A DNA stretch of 64,000 nt from Saccharicrinis sp050589685 (GCF_050589685.1 NZ_JBNGOS010000033.1:16276-80275), one strand, 5' to 3'. Positions 35,985-45,748 are shown, counted from the first letter of the stretch. Translations and numbers: made by a program. Notes: a model not told the origin generated them from the letters alone.

Positions 35985-36479
35985 TTACATTCCCGGAAGA
36001 TTTGAAGGTGCAGCCATTTCTTCTCTTTTCTCTTCCCGGTGATAATTTATTACCACACCTAAACAGCCCTCCTGCCCGTTAAATTTTTCCGGATTCTCAG
36101 CTGTTATCTCTAAAAAAACACGCTTTGTTGAACCAAAACTGATGTTGATTTTATCGGTAAAGTTATCTTCACCATTATCCCAAAAAACATTCCCGTTTTC
36201 ATAGTCTATTACTTTTAGGCGGAAATCCCCCAATCGATCAGGCTTACAAACACTGATTTGATATGCCGTACTCCCATAAAATACATGGACGATCTTAAGC
36301 TTTTGGGTCGGCTTCACCTTATAAGTTCGAGCCATGGCTTTTTTATTGTAAAGCTTGTCAACAGGCGAACATAACTTAAGGACATCGGCACACGACTGAG
36401 CCCGGGTACTATTTGCAACAACAAATAGCAATATAACGGCAAGTATAACTTTCGAAGTAAAATTTATCATATTCTTCAT
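35985..36479 (-). CDS. Small secreted protein with C-x6-C motif, paralog of the 42542 product
   Basis: 164-residue protein of unknown function. A Sec signal ends near TRAQ-SCA. The mature protein opens with CADVLKLC (C-x6-C), continues with beta-rich sequence (KIVHVFYGSTAYQISVC, DFRLKVIDYENGNVFWDN, TKRVFLEITA) and has a late Cys in EGCLGVVINY. It aligns almost without gaps to the 142-residue protein at 42542, including the Cys spacing. It lies 232 bp upstream of the SpoIID-like gene's neighbour region and follows the ABC transporter gene, all on the minus strand. A periplasmic or exported ligand-binding role is a guess. Confidence 0.75.
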   Translation of the reverse strand: MKNMINFTSKVILAVILLFVVANSTRAQSCADVLKLCSPVDKLYNKKAMARTYKVKPTQKLKIVHVFYGSTAYQISVCKPDRLGDFRLKVIDYENGNVFWDNGEDNFTDKINISFGSTKRVFLEITAENPEKFNGQEGCLGVVINYHREEKREEMAAPSNLPGM

Positions 36480-36711
36480 CTATATCATATTAAACAACCA
36501 GTTTTCGGTAGGTAATGATTCCTTTTTACTAAAGTTATTAAACTTACGTACTTCGTGGAATAAAGTTTCTTTTTTATGAGTCGATTATTTTTATGAAGAC
36601 CGGATCTATACAACTGAACGATTTACGATCATAAACAAAATGCATGGAGGGCCCTATCTATCAAAACACTAAAAATTTCCTGCATCTATTTATTATCCAA
36701 TCCTATTTACA

Positions 36712-39672
36712 TCAGAACTTATTTCTTTTAAGATGGACATAAGTGGCAGCATAAAAAAACAAGGCAAAAACTACCATTATTGCTAAATTATACACCCATG
36801 TTGCAACAAGCATTTTCCCTATCCTTTTTCTTGGCGCATAGTAATGTGATCTTCCAAAAGTATTGTCCGAAACATAATATCCGGGCTGAAATTTCCTGAT
36901 CATTTCCCCATCGGAATACACATATTTTACGTAATCGCTACTTTTTAATATAAAATCAGACAGCTTTTGGTTAAAGAAATCCTTTTTTACAATATTGTTC
37001 GGCTTTGTTTTTCTTTGCTCTTCCACCTTCTCATATAAGTGATTCAAGTTGAGTCTCAACCATTTTTTCACCTTTGAAACAACCTGTTGTATCTCCTTTA
37101 TATTATCCTGATCCACCTTTACTTTACTCACCTCTTTTTTAAGCTTCGGAAACTGTGTCATTAGTTCCTTTAACATCAATTCCACCTCCTCATTTACATC
37201 TGCGGTTTGATTAAAATGAGATAACAATGTTTCTATTTTAGGCACGAAGAAGTTGGCATGATAGCTCATTTTACTCTGCTTAACCAATAAGTCTGTCAGT
37301 CCTTTGTCATATTCATTTTCGGTAAATTGAAGAACAACCAGTGCCTCATATGCCCATCTTGAAATATTTATATTGGCGTAAACAGGAACATATTTTTTGG
37401 AAGCCAGGGAGTGATGTACTTTGTCAAAATCTAAAATGGCGCCCGCCAATAAAATCTGGGGAATCAACAAAAACGGAATTGTAATGTAAATGGATAAAAT
37501 GGATTTAAATTTGGCCGATATGTAAAGCCCCATCATGCTGGACGAAAAGGCAGTTAACCACAGCACAACAAAATAGGGCAAATATAACCCTTTAATTTCC
37601 ATAATGGAGTTACCTGCCAAAACATACAATGATATTTGTACGGCATTTACCAAAGCCACATACACAACTTTTGAGTTTAAATAGGATGATGGGCTTAAAT
37701 TGAGAAAACCCTCCCGTTTAATCACTTTTAGATCCCGGTAAATTTCGCCTGAACTTAAAATTAATCCCAGAAAAAGAGAGACCACCACACTGATAAACAG
37801 GTACACCGGCAGATTCTCGTTGTCGATAAAACGATATGTATGGGTTTCCAGATCAGTTGACTTAAGAAAGAAAGCCATTATGCATGCCAATACCGGCGAG
37901 CCCAGAAATATCATGGCCAAGTACTGTGTGTCTGATTTTCTGATTTGAACATTTCGTTTTAGATAAATCCAAAACTGCTTTATTCTATTGGGTATTGTTG
38001 TGAGCGAAACATCCAATTCATTATATTTCAGACTGGCATCATCCTGTACCTCTTGGGTAAACAAACGGTGCCATTGCGTACTTTCATACACTCTATCCCC
38101 GGTTGGTTCCCCGTTATCCGACAGATTCTTGTATTCGAGAAGATTGATCACCTGTTCTGGGTTGCATTGCCCAAATTTCAAACTATCGTCGTTGATAGAA
38201 TCAACAAACTCAAGGTGCTTTTTAAAATAAGACGAAGCAGAAAAAGGATTGCCGTAAAATGCCGCATATCCGTTTTCGTCGAGAATCAACAACTTATCAA
38301 AAAGCATAAACAAGTCAGAAGGTGGCTGATGAATATTGATAATGACAATATTCCCCATTCCCGCAATTTGCTTGAGTAATTTAATCACCAGTAAGGCATC
38401 CGACGAAGACAGTCCCGATGTTGGTTCATCAACAAAAAGCACATCGGGCCTTCTGATAAGTTCCAGGGCAATATTTAACCTTTTTCTTTGACCTCCACTA
38501 ATTACTTTGTCCAATGGGCTACCTACTCTAAGATTCTTGATATTGTGCAATCCGAAATCGAACAAAGTTTTTAGTACCAGGTCTTCGATTTCGTTTTCCG
38601 ACAGATCGTCCCTACATAATTGAGCACCAAATTTTAGGTTCTGAAAAACAGTCAACTCTTCTATCAACAAATCCTCCTGCGGCACATAACCCAAATGTCG
38701 TTTAAGTTTGTCAATATTCTCGTGCAGATTATGTCCGTTCAGAAATACGTTTCCACTATTAGGCTTTGCAATACCACTTAAAATATTGAACAGGGTTGTT
38801 TTGCCGGTACCACTGCGTCCCATTACCGCCATCAATTGCCCCGATTTTACTTTGAAAGATAGTTTTTTAACCCCTAAATTAGTATCCCTAAAGTTCTTTT
38901 CAACCCCCTGCGCAACCAATTCCAGGCGATCTGTATCCTCCTTCCGAAAATCAGCGAATAAATCGGCAAAATAAATTGGCGACATACCTTTTGCTTCAAT
39001 CACCCCCCCCAATGCAAACTGGTACACTCTTTCGGGAAATAATATCTGCTTGTTGAGGTGAAGTTCATGGGATCCGCTATACCGGATTAAAAAAGAAGAA
39101 ATGGATGGCACATACAAAGCAACTATCTTCCCCTTTATATCCTTTTTGTTATACATTCTAAAGGATCTTAATTTTACGCGGTTAAAATTCCCAATTACAA
39201 TTAACCGTTTAGAATCTTTTTCCATGGACAAGTTGTCCCCAATAAAGTGGGCCAGACTTTCCATCCTGCTTTCCTCGAGTTTAAATATATTGGCAACTAT
39301 TTTCAATCGTTCATACAATATGCCTATGTATTCCTTTCTGTTGGAAACCTTTTCTGTATCGATGGTATAATTTAGCAGAACAATATAGAACTCAACTTTT
39401 TGGTTTTTGGAAAGTTCATCGCTCAAATAGTTTAGATGTTTATTGAAAGTCGCTTTCTGTTGATCTTCATGGGTTCCCTCCCCTAAAGTAGCAGCATAGT
39501 CTTTGTAATAATCAAGCATCTCCATACGTACCCTTTGCGCAAACCGAGAACCCATATACTGGTCAAGATATGAATAGTTCACCATTTCGTGGGCTTGCTT
39601 CTTATAGCTTATAAAAAGCCCAAACAGTTCCACGGCACTTTTTAAAGTGTCATATTTAAAATATTGCTCCAT
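36712..39672 (-). CDS. ABCG-type ABC transporter with N-terminal helical (TerB-like) extension
   Basis: 986-residue fused ATPase-permease with the ABCG/White order (ATPase then membrane domain). Residues 1-145 are helical and resemble a TerB-like domain; ~160-235 form a beta-rich linker. The ATPase has Walker A MGRSGTGKTT (~284-293), signature ISGGQRKR (~391), Walker B FVDEPTSGL and H-loop NIHQPPSD. Five hydrophobic helices follow (~600-770), then a roughly 170-residue non-membrane segment and a last helix at the C-terminus, so the extracytoplasmic loop is far larger than in typical ABCG proteins. The ATG at 39672 is chosen over a TTG two codons upstream. Its cargo is unknown. Confidence 0.9.
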   Translation of the reverse strand: MEQYFKYDTLKSAVELFGLFISYKKQAHEMVNYSYLDQYMGSRFAQRVRMEMLDYYKDYAATLGEGTHEDQQKATFNKHLNYLSDELSKNQKVEFYIVLLNYTIDTEKVSNRKEYIGILYERLKIVANIFKLEESRMESLAHFIGDNLSMEKDSKRLIVIGNFNRVKLRSFRMYNKKDIKGKIVALYVPSISSFLIRYSGSHELHLNKQILFPERVYQFALGGVIEAKGMSPIYFADLFADFRKEDTDRLELVAQGVEKNFRDTNLGVKKLSFKVKSGQLMAVMGRSGTGKTTLFNILSGIAKPNSGNVFLNGHNLHENIDKLKRHLGYVPQEDLLIEELTVFQNLKFGAQLCRDDLSENEIEDLVLKTLFDFGLHNIKNLRVGSPLDKVISGGQRKRLNIALELIRRPDVLFVDEPTSGLSSSDALLVIKLLKQIAGMGNIVIINIHQPPSDLFMLFDKLLILDENGYAAFYGNPFSASSYFKKHLEFVDSINDDSLKFGQCNPEQVINLLEYKNLSDNGEPTGDRVYESTQWHRLFTQEVQDDASLKYNELDVSLTTIPNRIKQFWIYLKRNVQIRKSDTQYLAMIFLGSPVLACIMAFFLKSTDLETHTYRFIDNENLPVYLFISVVVSLFLGLILSSGEIYRDLKVIKREGFLNLSPSSYLNSKVVYVALVNAVQISLYVLAGNSIMEIKGLYLPYFVVLWLTAFSSSMMGLYISAKFKSILSIYITIPFLLIPQILLAGAILDFDKVHHSLASKKYVPVYANINISRWAYEALVVLQFTENEYDKGLTDLLVKQSKMSYHANFFVPKIETLLSHFNQTADVNEEVELMLKELMTQFPKLKKEVSKVKVDQDNIKEIQQVVSKVKKWLRLNLNHLYEKVEEQRKTKPNNIVKKDFFNQKLSDFILKSSDYVKYVYSDGEMIRKFQPGYYVSDNTFGRSHYYAPRKRIGKMLVATWVYNLAIMVVFALFFYAATYVHLKRNKF

Positions 39673-39826
39673 ATTCAATCATTTCCTTTTTTATACCCTT
39701 ACTATCTATCTGTCAACGCCTTGCACTTGCGTTTATTGCACTACTTTGGGGTTATACGTACCATCCGCTTTTTTGTTGGGTTCAATTGATTTAAAGCCGC
39801 CATATCCAACCCGTTTCTGTTTATAG

Positions 39827-40327
39827 GGGCCAACTCCTTTACTTCCGGGGAACCTGACTGATACAACTCTGATTATCGGCGAATCGGTAAAAATGAATCT
39901 TGCCAGGGACGATATTAAAAAACATTCCCGGGTAGGTATTGGTAATATTTCCTGTACATCCTGTCCGGGTTCAACTTTATTCCCGTTAGAAACAACAAAT
40001 TATTCAATTTCAGGAACAGACTCCCGTGACCGCTTTCGTACTGAATATCAACCGAAAATAACCTTTATTAAAAAGTGTTTGGTAGATGTAACACCCGTTT
40101 TTACCCCAAATAGGGATAACCTAAACGACACAATTCACGTAAGAGGATGGGGAATTAAAAAGTTAATTTACTTTAGGGTGTTTAACCGATTGGGTCATGT
40201 GATTTAAGAATCAACAGATTTAGGCCACGGTTGGAGCGGGAATTAGAAGGGCAAACCTCAAGCTTCGGACGCGTAAAATTATGTGGTAAAAGTGGCCACT
40301 TACGGCGATGAAACAATTGGAGAATAA
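39827..40327 (+). pseudogene. Relic of a T9SS type B cargo C-terminus (CHU_C / gliding-motility-associated domain)
   Basis: One reading frame (39827 onward) encodes a recognisable tail of a type IX secretion cargo: NISCTSCPGSTLFPLETTNY (PKD-like linker), then VTPVFTPNRDNLNDTIHVRG, IKKLIYFRVFNRLGHVI, the hallmark CHU_C domain. It then hits TAA (40205), TAG (40244), TAA (40274) and TAA (40325), while the protein signal continues across them (ESTDLGHGWSGN, KGKPQ, VVKVATYGDETIGE). No N-terminal body of the cargo exists upstream (TAG at 39824; ABC gene beyond). So this is a truncated, decaying gene, not a functional one. Confidence 0.85.
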
Positions 40328-40361
40328 AGGTAGCCTAAAACTGATAAGGTAACCATAAAAA

Positions 40362-41462
40362 ATGGACAGAAAAGGTAAAGTATTAGTTGTCGACGACAAT
40401 CCCAAAAACATACAAGTTTTAGGAAATATTCTTAACGACAACAATTATAATGTCGAAGTGGCACTGGGTGGAAAAGAAGCGATAGAATGGATCAAGGAAG
40501 AATCTTTTGACTTAATGCTTCTGGATATTATGATGCCCGAGATCAACGGTTTTGAGGTATGTCAGACCATACGAAAAGACCCCAAATACGACATCATGCC
40601 CATTATTTACCTATCCGCAAAAAACGACAAAGAGAGCACTGTACTCGGTTTTAAGGCAGGGGGTCAGGATTTTATTACCAAACCTTTCGATACTGCCGAA
40701 TTATTGGCCCGGGTAAGCACACATATTGAGCTTAAAAAAAGCAAGGAACAAATTTTAGCGGCTAACAATCAGTTGGAGGAAAAGGTACATCAGAGAACCT
40801 TTGAACTTGAAGCTTCCAACGAAAAGTTAAGATCTATAACCCAAACGAAAGATAAATTCCTATCATTTATTGGCAAGGAAATTACTTCTCCCCTTAATTC
40901 TTTGAATAAGGCTGTTAACCTAATAAAACATTCCGCAGAATCTTCTCGCCTATCCGAAATGGTCAGGTTATTGGAAGAATCTGTCGACAACCTTGATTTT
41001 ATCACTAAGCTGGCCAGTCAGATAACCCAGATAAACAACAAGGAGGAACTCGGTTATCAGGAATTCTATCTAAACGGTATTTTGGAACATTTGCTGATTC
41101 ACAACGACGAATTAATAGAAAATAAAAACCTTGAGTTGAATTGTGACGTAGACGATTCTATAATGATAAATGGAAACAAGGAATTAATTAAAAACTCCAT
41201 ACTGGGTATTTTGGAGACGGTACTGAAACATACAGAGGAAAACTCCTTTATCAATATTAATTTGGACAGCTATGACAAAAGAAATGAGTTAAGTATTTCA
41301 TTTGATCCGCCCAATTGGGATTACAACAACATTAACACTATGCCCGACGAAACGGTTCTATATTTTTCTTATGCGGATATAGTGATGGATTTTCACAACG
41401 GTTCGTTTATAATTAAACAAGACAGCAGCGATTTAATAACTTTTAAATGGTTGTTCAATTAA
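40362..41462 (+). CDS. Response regulator fused to a degenerate histidine-kinase core (pseudokinase)
   Basis: 366 residues. Residues 1-125 form a CheY-like receiver with DD acidic pair, phospho-acceptor Asp55 (LMLLDIMMPE) and Lys107 (FITKPFD). A coiled coil (~125-160) leads to a HisKA-like helix FLSFIGKEITSPLNSLNK in which the phosphorylatable His is replaced by Lys172. The ATPase-like region lacks a proper N-box (ILGILETVLKHT) and has no G-boxes, so it cannot phosphorylate. It probably relays its receiver state by protein contact and may be a partner of the hybrid kinase at 43064; that pairing is inference. It precedes the lipoprotein gene, starting 42 bp after the stop. Confidence 0.85.
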   Translation: MDRKGKVLVVDDNPKNIQVLGNILNDNNYNVEVALGGKEAIEWIKEESFDLMLLDIMMPEINGFEVCQTIRKDPKYDIMPIIYLSAKNDKESTVLGFKAGGQDFITKPFDTAELLARVSTHIELKKSKEQILAANNQLEEKVHQRTFELEASNEKLRSITQTKDKFLSFIGKEITSPLNSLNKAVNLIKHSAESSRLSEMVRLLEESVDNLDFITKLASQITQINNKEELGYQEFYLNGILEHLLIHNDELIENKNLELNCDVDDSIMINGNKELIKNSILGILETVLKHTEENSFININLDSYDKRNELSISFDPPNWDYNNINTMPDETVLYFSYADIVMDFHNGSFIIKQDSSDLITFKWLFN

Positions 41463-41503
41463 AATCAGATCGAATAAACAAAAAAGAAATAAACTACATT
41501 CCA

Positions 41504-42403
41504 ATGATAAAAAAAATTTTTATGCCAACAATGGCGGCGTTCATCATCATTTTTAGCAGCTGCACCAGTTGCAGTGACAACACAAAAAAGGATGCCACAA
41601 AAGAAGATGCTTCACTGGATTTTGAGTCCATTAGTGTAATCGATTCTATCGACGCTGTTTTTTACGCACTTCCTTCGCCTGAAGAAATTATCTCATATAT
41701 AAACGACAACAAGGTAAGTTTTGACCCAAAGCTTATGCATAATTATAAAGAGTCGAAATTGTATGATGGTTTGGAGAAAAAAGCACTGGTTTGTGGTGTT
41801 TATTTTGCCGATTTGGCTTATATCTCAGCTTTCAACAAATCTGATTTCTCGGCGGAATATATTTCTACGGTCGATTATTTATTGAAGGAATTGAATATTC
41901 ACCCGCAGTTTAGCAAGGAGCAGCAAGCAAGAATCATCAATGCATCCATGGAGCCGGATTCTTTATATGCTATTTCCAGAGAGCTTTATGATACGGTGAT
42001 TAGCTACCTGCAAGAGTATGACGAGGGAAAAACATTATCTCTTCTTTCGGTTGGAACTTTTATCGAAAGCCTTTATTTGACAACCCGTCTGCACAACGAC
42101 TTTGAAAAACAAAAGGATGCCATCAACAGAATTGCGGAACAGAAACTGTTATTCGAAGATATTGTTACCATGGCTACTACCTATAAAAGCAACCCAACCA
42201 TATCGGATATAATAAACGATTTAAAAGTGCTGGAACATTCATATAACAACCTGAATGTTACGCTTGGCGAAAGTGAAGCAAGAAGGCTTGCGGATGGATC
42301 GTTGCGTATTGAGGGAAAAAGTGAGATAACGCTTACGGAAGAAAACTATTTTATCTTCTCAGACAACATCCAGGATTTCAGAACAAAAATGATAAAACAA
42401 TAG
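41504..42403 (+). CDS. Helical lipoprotein of unknown function
   Basis: 299-residue lipoprotein; lipobox FSSC gives an acylated Cys at 20, followed by a charged linker (DNTKKDATKEDASLD). The rest is predicted mainly helical with no recognised domain. The frame extends 19 codons upstream, overlapping the regulator gene, but the ATG at 41504 begins the signal sequence. It is probably cotranscribed with the pseudokinase regulator (gap 41 bp) and lies upstream of the C-x6-C protein gene. It may be a periplasmic input or export accessory for the neighbouring transporter/kinase; this is inference. Confidence 0.8.
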   Translation: MIKKIFMPTMAAFIIIFSSCTSCSDNTKKDATKEDASLDFESISVIDSIDAVFYALPSPEEIISYINDNKVSFDPKLMHNYKESKLYDGLEKKALVCGVYFADLAYISAFNKSDFSAEYISTVDYLLKELNIHPQFSKEQQARIINASMEPDSLYAISRELYDTVISYLQEYDEGKTLSLLSVGTFIESLYLTTRLHNDFEKQKDAINRIAEQKLLFEDIVTMATTYKSNPTISDIINDLKVLEHSYNNLNVTLGESEARRLADGSLRIEGKSEITLTEENYFIFSDNIQDFRTKMIKQ

Positions 42404-42541
42404 CAAAATTACCACGGCGAAATCCCACATTAAAACATATTGTTAGAAGACTAATTAAGCTGTAATTTGCCCGGCTGCTGAAATATGTATTCTTAACTTT
42501 TGTTGGGCCATATGGGTATAACTGTGAAACGATGGTAACTT

Positions 42542-42970
42542 ATGAAACGAATTTTATTTTTGATAGCACTTGTGAGCGGTTTAAATGTTGGCACCAACAC
42601 ATCGCTTGCTAATGTCTGCTCAAACACCTACAAAAAATGCCAATATCCGGATAAATCGTTTCAAATAAGTTCCTCTTCAAGATCGATCAAATTACGGAAG
42701 GGGAAAAAAGCCCGAATTGTTTTAAACGCATTGGGTGGAAAGGAATATTATTTTTCCACTTATCCCAAACCCAAGGTAGGCGCATTGCAGTTTAAGATAA
42801 TTAACACTAACGGCAACAAGGTATTATACGACAACGCTTCCGAGGGATTAATCGACCACAAAACCTTTGGAGTTGAAAACACGCAAAAACTTTTTATTGA
42901 AATATTTGCTCCTAACTGGAAGAGCAATAACACTTATGAATGCTCAGGATTTATGATTGGTTATAGATAA
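42542..42970 (+). CDS. Small secreted protein with C-x6-C motif, paralog of the 35985 product
   Basis: 142 residues with a Sec signal (cleavage near SLA-NVC). The mature N-terminus has CSNTYKKC (C-x6-C) and the C-terminal region YECSGFMIGY. Between them, KARIVLNALGGKEYYFS, LQFKIINTNGNKVLYDN and TQKLFIEIFA match the 164-residue paralog segment by segment. Function unknown. It is followed by the hybrid kinase gene after 93 bp, in the same direction, so the two may be expressed together. Confidence 0.78.
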   Translation: MKRILFLIALVSGLNVGTNTSLANVCSNTYKKCQYPDKSFQISSSSRSIKLRKGKKARIVLNALGGKEYYFSTYPKPKVGALQFKIINTNGNKVLYDNASEGLIDHKTFGVENTQKLFIEIFAPNWKSNNTYECSGFMIGYR

Positions 42971-43063
42971 AAACCCGTGCTTTATGTTTCAGACCGGAAG
43001 CAAAAAGCAGGGCATGTGCCAATAGAACTATAGAAAGAAAACTTAATAGATGAATGTACGTTT

Positions 43064-45748
43064 ATGCCGGAAATCTACCCTTCAAAAAACAATAGAAATC
43101 TAGAACTAAGCTTTGAGATTTTCAATTCTTCGGAAATGGGATTTGTTGCCTTCGACAAAAGCGGTACGATATGTGCTGTCAACAGGCAACTGTGTTTATT
43201 TTCGGATTTAACCAAAAGTGACCTTGTATACAAAAATATAAACGACGTATTAAATTTTTATGATAGTTATAGTGGTGAGAAAGTAAATTTTATTTCTCTT
43301 TCAAAAACCAACAATAGTGGTCATACCAAAAATATTGTCCACTCCTTCATCTTCATCTCCGAGAAAGGTGTAGAGTACAAGGTTTCGGCCCAAATTAACC
43401 CAACCGAGGACAGCAGTTCCGGGTTTACAGGATACCTATTGAGTATTGAAGACCAGAGCAATCATTATGCTACCAATTCTGAAAATGCCGACCGGGATTA
43501 CATGTTGTCGTTGGCCACAAAAAACGGTAAGATAGCCATTTGGAAGTATGATATGGGCATCCAACAATTCAAAATAGATCCGTTTTTTAAAACTATTATC
43601 GAGCACTCTAACATTGATGTTCAGCATTTCAATGTTTCCTGGCTCATTAATTACATTCATCCAGAAGACAAAGAAAAGGCTGAGGCAGAATTTATTGATT
43701 TTACGATTGGTAAAAGTCCGAAGTACGAATCTACCTTCAGGATAGTTATAGACGACCATAAATATAAATGGGTATTGTGCACCGGCATATTTTCCGAATG
43801 GGATTTAGAAGGTAATCCAGTTAGTATTGTGGGCTACTTTCAGGATATTACAGAACGGAAAAACAGAGAAATTGACACACTCAAGCAAGGGTCGCTGCTG
43901 AAAGCAACCATTGAATCAACTGCATCAGGCATCATCGTAATCGACAACAGCAATCAAGTTGTTCTTCATAACAAAAAGCTTTATGAGCTATGGAAAATCC
44001 CGTATAAAACTGAATTAAAATCAAAAAATGATTTTGAATACTATGTGCAAAGTCAAACCGTAAATGGTTGTGTTTGTCAAAAGTTGATTGAAGAAAATGT
44101 AAACATAAACGACAACCAGGTTTGTTCCGAAATATTGTTGAACGATGGTAGATATCTGGAATGCTATTCCGGTCCTCAAATTATGGACAACACCATTATA
44201 GGCCGTATTTGGAGCTTTACGGATATCACGGAAAGAAAGCTATCCGAGATAGAACTTCAGAGGGCGAAAGAGCTGGCCGAGGCAGCCAACAAAACCAAAA
44301 GCTCATTTTTGGCCAATATGAGCCACGAAATACGTACACCCTTAAATGCCATATTAGGTTTCTCCGAAATTCTGGAAAAGAAGATCTCGGATAAAAGCAT
44401 GCTGAACTATATTTCCTCTATCACCAAAAGTGGTAAAACGTTGCTGTCATTATTGAACGAAGTATTAGATCTATCGAAGATTGAAGCTGGCAAACTTAAA
44501 CTTCAACTATCCGAGGTAGATGTGATGCAACTAATAGCCGAAACCACCAAAATATTTCAGGTACAGGCACAGGAAAAGGGACTCGTATTTGAAACGATAG
44601 AAAAAAGTGAAATCCCCGAAACCCTTTTAATTGATAGTGTAAGGCTCAAGCAAGTCTTAATCAATTTAATTGGCAACGCCATTAAGTTTACCTCTTCCGG
44701 TTTTGTTCAGGTATCGTGTCAATTGGAGGTTCAGATGAATCAGCTCTACTGCCTCAATATTTCGGTCAGCGATTCCGGGATTGGTATTGAACAGGATCAA
44801 ATTGAAAACATTTTCGATGATTTCAAACAAAGAGAAGATCAGGACAACAGGATGTTTGAAGGTACGGGCCTGGGACTTTCCATCAGCAAAAGACTGGTTA
44901 ATTTGATGAATGGCAATATCAAGGTAAAAAGCAAGAAAAACCACGGCAGTACCTTTTCCATTGAAATACCCAACCTGGCTGCAGTTAATAACCACACCGG
45001 TTTACCGCAATTAAAATTTAATCCTAACCGAATCGAGTTTCTTCCTTCCAAGATTCTCTTAGTAGACGACCGGAAAATAGACAGGGAAGTTATCAAAGGT
45101 TTATTAACAAGTTATGAGTTAGAAATATATGAGGCCGAAAATGGTAAGCACGCGATTGAAATGATCCCCGAAATAGTACCCGACCTGGTGCTAATGGATA
45201 TTCGAATGCCTTTAATGGGTGGTTTTGAGGCGATTAAAATACTCAAGTCTAACCATGGCGTCAAACACATTCCGGTAGTGGCGTTAACTGCCTCTTGCGA
45301 CACTGACAAACTGATTACGGGCCCAAACAGCTTTAGTTATTATATCCCAAAACCCATACATATCGATGAGCTGATCATTGTATTATCTTGGTACCTTAAA
45401 CATAACAAAAAGAAAGTAACGAAAGAAATTCAGTCTAACAAATCGTTCCCTTTACCCAAAAAAGAGGATATGGAAACCGTTTACAACAAACTAAATCAAT
45501 CGATATTGCCGTTAATAAATGAAATTAAAGAATTGCATTCCTCGGCAAAAATAAAACTTCTCATACAGAATTTGGATCTGTTATCTCAACAGGTCAGTTT
45601 TGAATACCTTGCCTCCATAGCTAACGAAATATCCCTAAATTCCGCTAATTTTGATTTTGAGGGTATCGACAGAAATATGGAAACGCTAACAGAATATCAC
45701 AAAATAATAGAGCGCACTTTTTCAGAAACAGGACAGATAATTAGCTAA
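43064..45748 (+). CDS. Hybrid histidine kinase (PAS x3, HisKA, HATPase, REC)
   Basis: 894-residue cytosolic sensor with no membrane helix. Three PAS-like modules (about 10-130, 145-265 and 275-392; the second ends FQDITERK and the third FTDITERK). The HisKA helix has the phospho-His421 in NMSHEIRTPLN, and the HATPase has the N-box IGNAIKFT, G1 DSGIGI and G2 EGTGLGLSI. The receiver (663-775) has Asp712 (LMDIRMPLM) and Lys763. The last ~110 residues are helical without a canonical Hpt His. It is the full phosphorelay enzyme of the region and the probable partner of the pseudokinase regulator. Confidence 0.95.
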   Translation: MPEIYPSKNNRNLELSFEIFNSSEMGFVAFDKSGTICAVNRQLCLFSDLTKSDLVYKNINDVLNFYDSYSGEKVNFISLSKTNNSGHTKNIVHSFIFISEKGVEYKVSAQINPTEDSSSGFTGYLLSIEDQSNHYATNSENADRDYMLSLATKNGKIAIWKYDMGIQQFKIDPFFKTIIEHSNIDVQHFNVSWLINYIHPEDKEKAEAEFIDFTIGKSPKYESTFRIVIDDHKYKWVLCTGIFSEWDLEGNPVSIVGYFQDITERKNREIDTLKQGSLLKATIESTASGIIVIDNSNQVVLHNKKLYELWKIPYKTELKSKNDFEYYVQSQTVNGCVCQKLIEENVNINDNQVCSEILLNDGRYLECYSGPQIMDNTIIGRIWSFTDITERKLSEIELQRAKELAEAANKTKSSFLANMSHEIRTPLNAILGFSEILEKKISDKSMLNYISSITKSGKTLLSLLNEVLDLSKIEAGKLKLQLSEVDVMQLIAETTKIFQVQAQEKGLVFETIEKSEIPETLLIDSVRLKQVLINLIGNAIKFTSSGFVQVSCQLEVQMNQLYCLNISVSDSGIGIEQDQIENIFDDFKQREDQDNRMFEGTGLGLSISKRLVNLMNGNIKVKSKKNHGSTFSIEIPNLAAVNNHTGLPQLKFNPNRIEFLPSKILLVDDRKIDREVIKGLLTSYELEIYEAENGKHAIEMIPEIVPDLVLMDIRMPLMGGFEAIKILKSNHGVKHIPVVALTASCDTDKLITGPNSFSYYIPKPIHIDELIIVLSWYLKHNKKKVTKEIQSNKSFPLPKKEDMETVYNKLNQSILPLINEIKELHSSAKIKLLIQNLDLLSQQVSFEYLASIANEISLNSANFDFEGIDRNMETLTEYHKIIERTFSETGQIIS

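Noticed and set aside
39893..40207. Intact 104-residue secreted protein
   Set aside because: It is the middle of a longer CHU_C domain whose homology continues past three further stop codons, so it is a relic.
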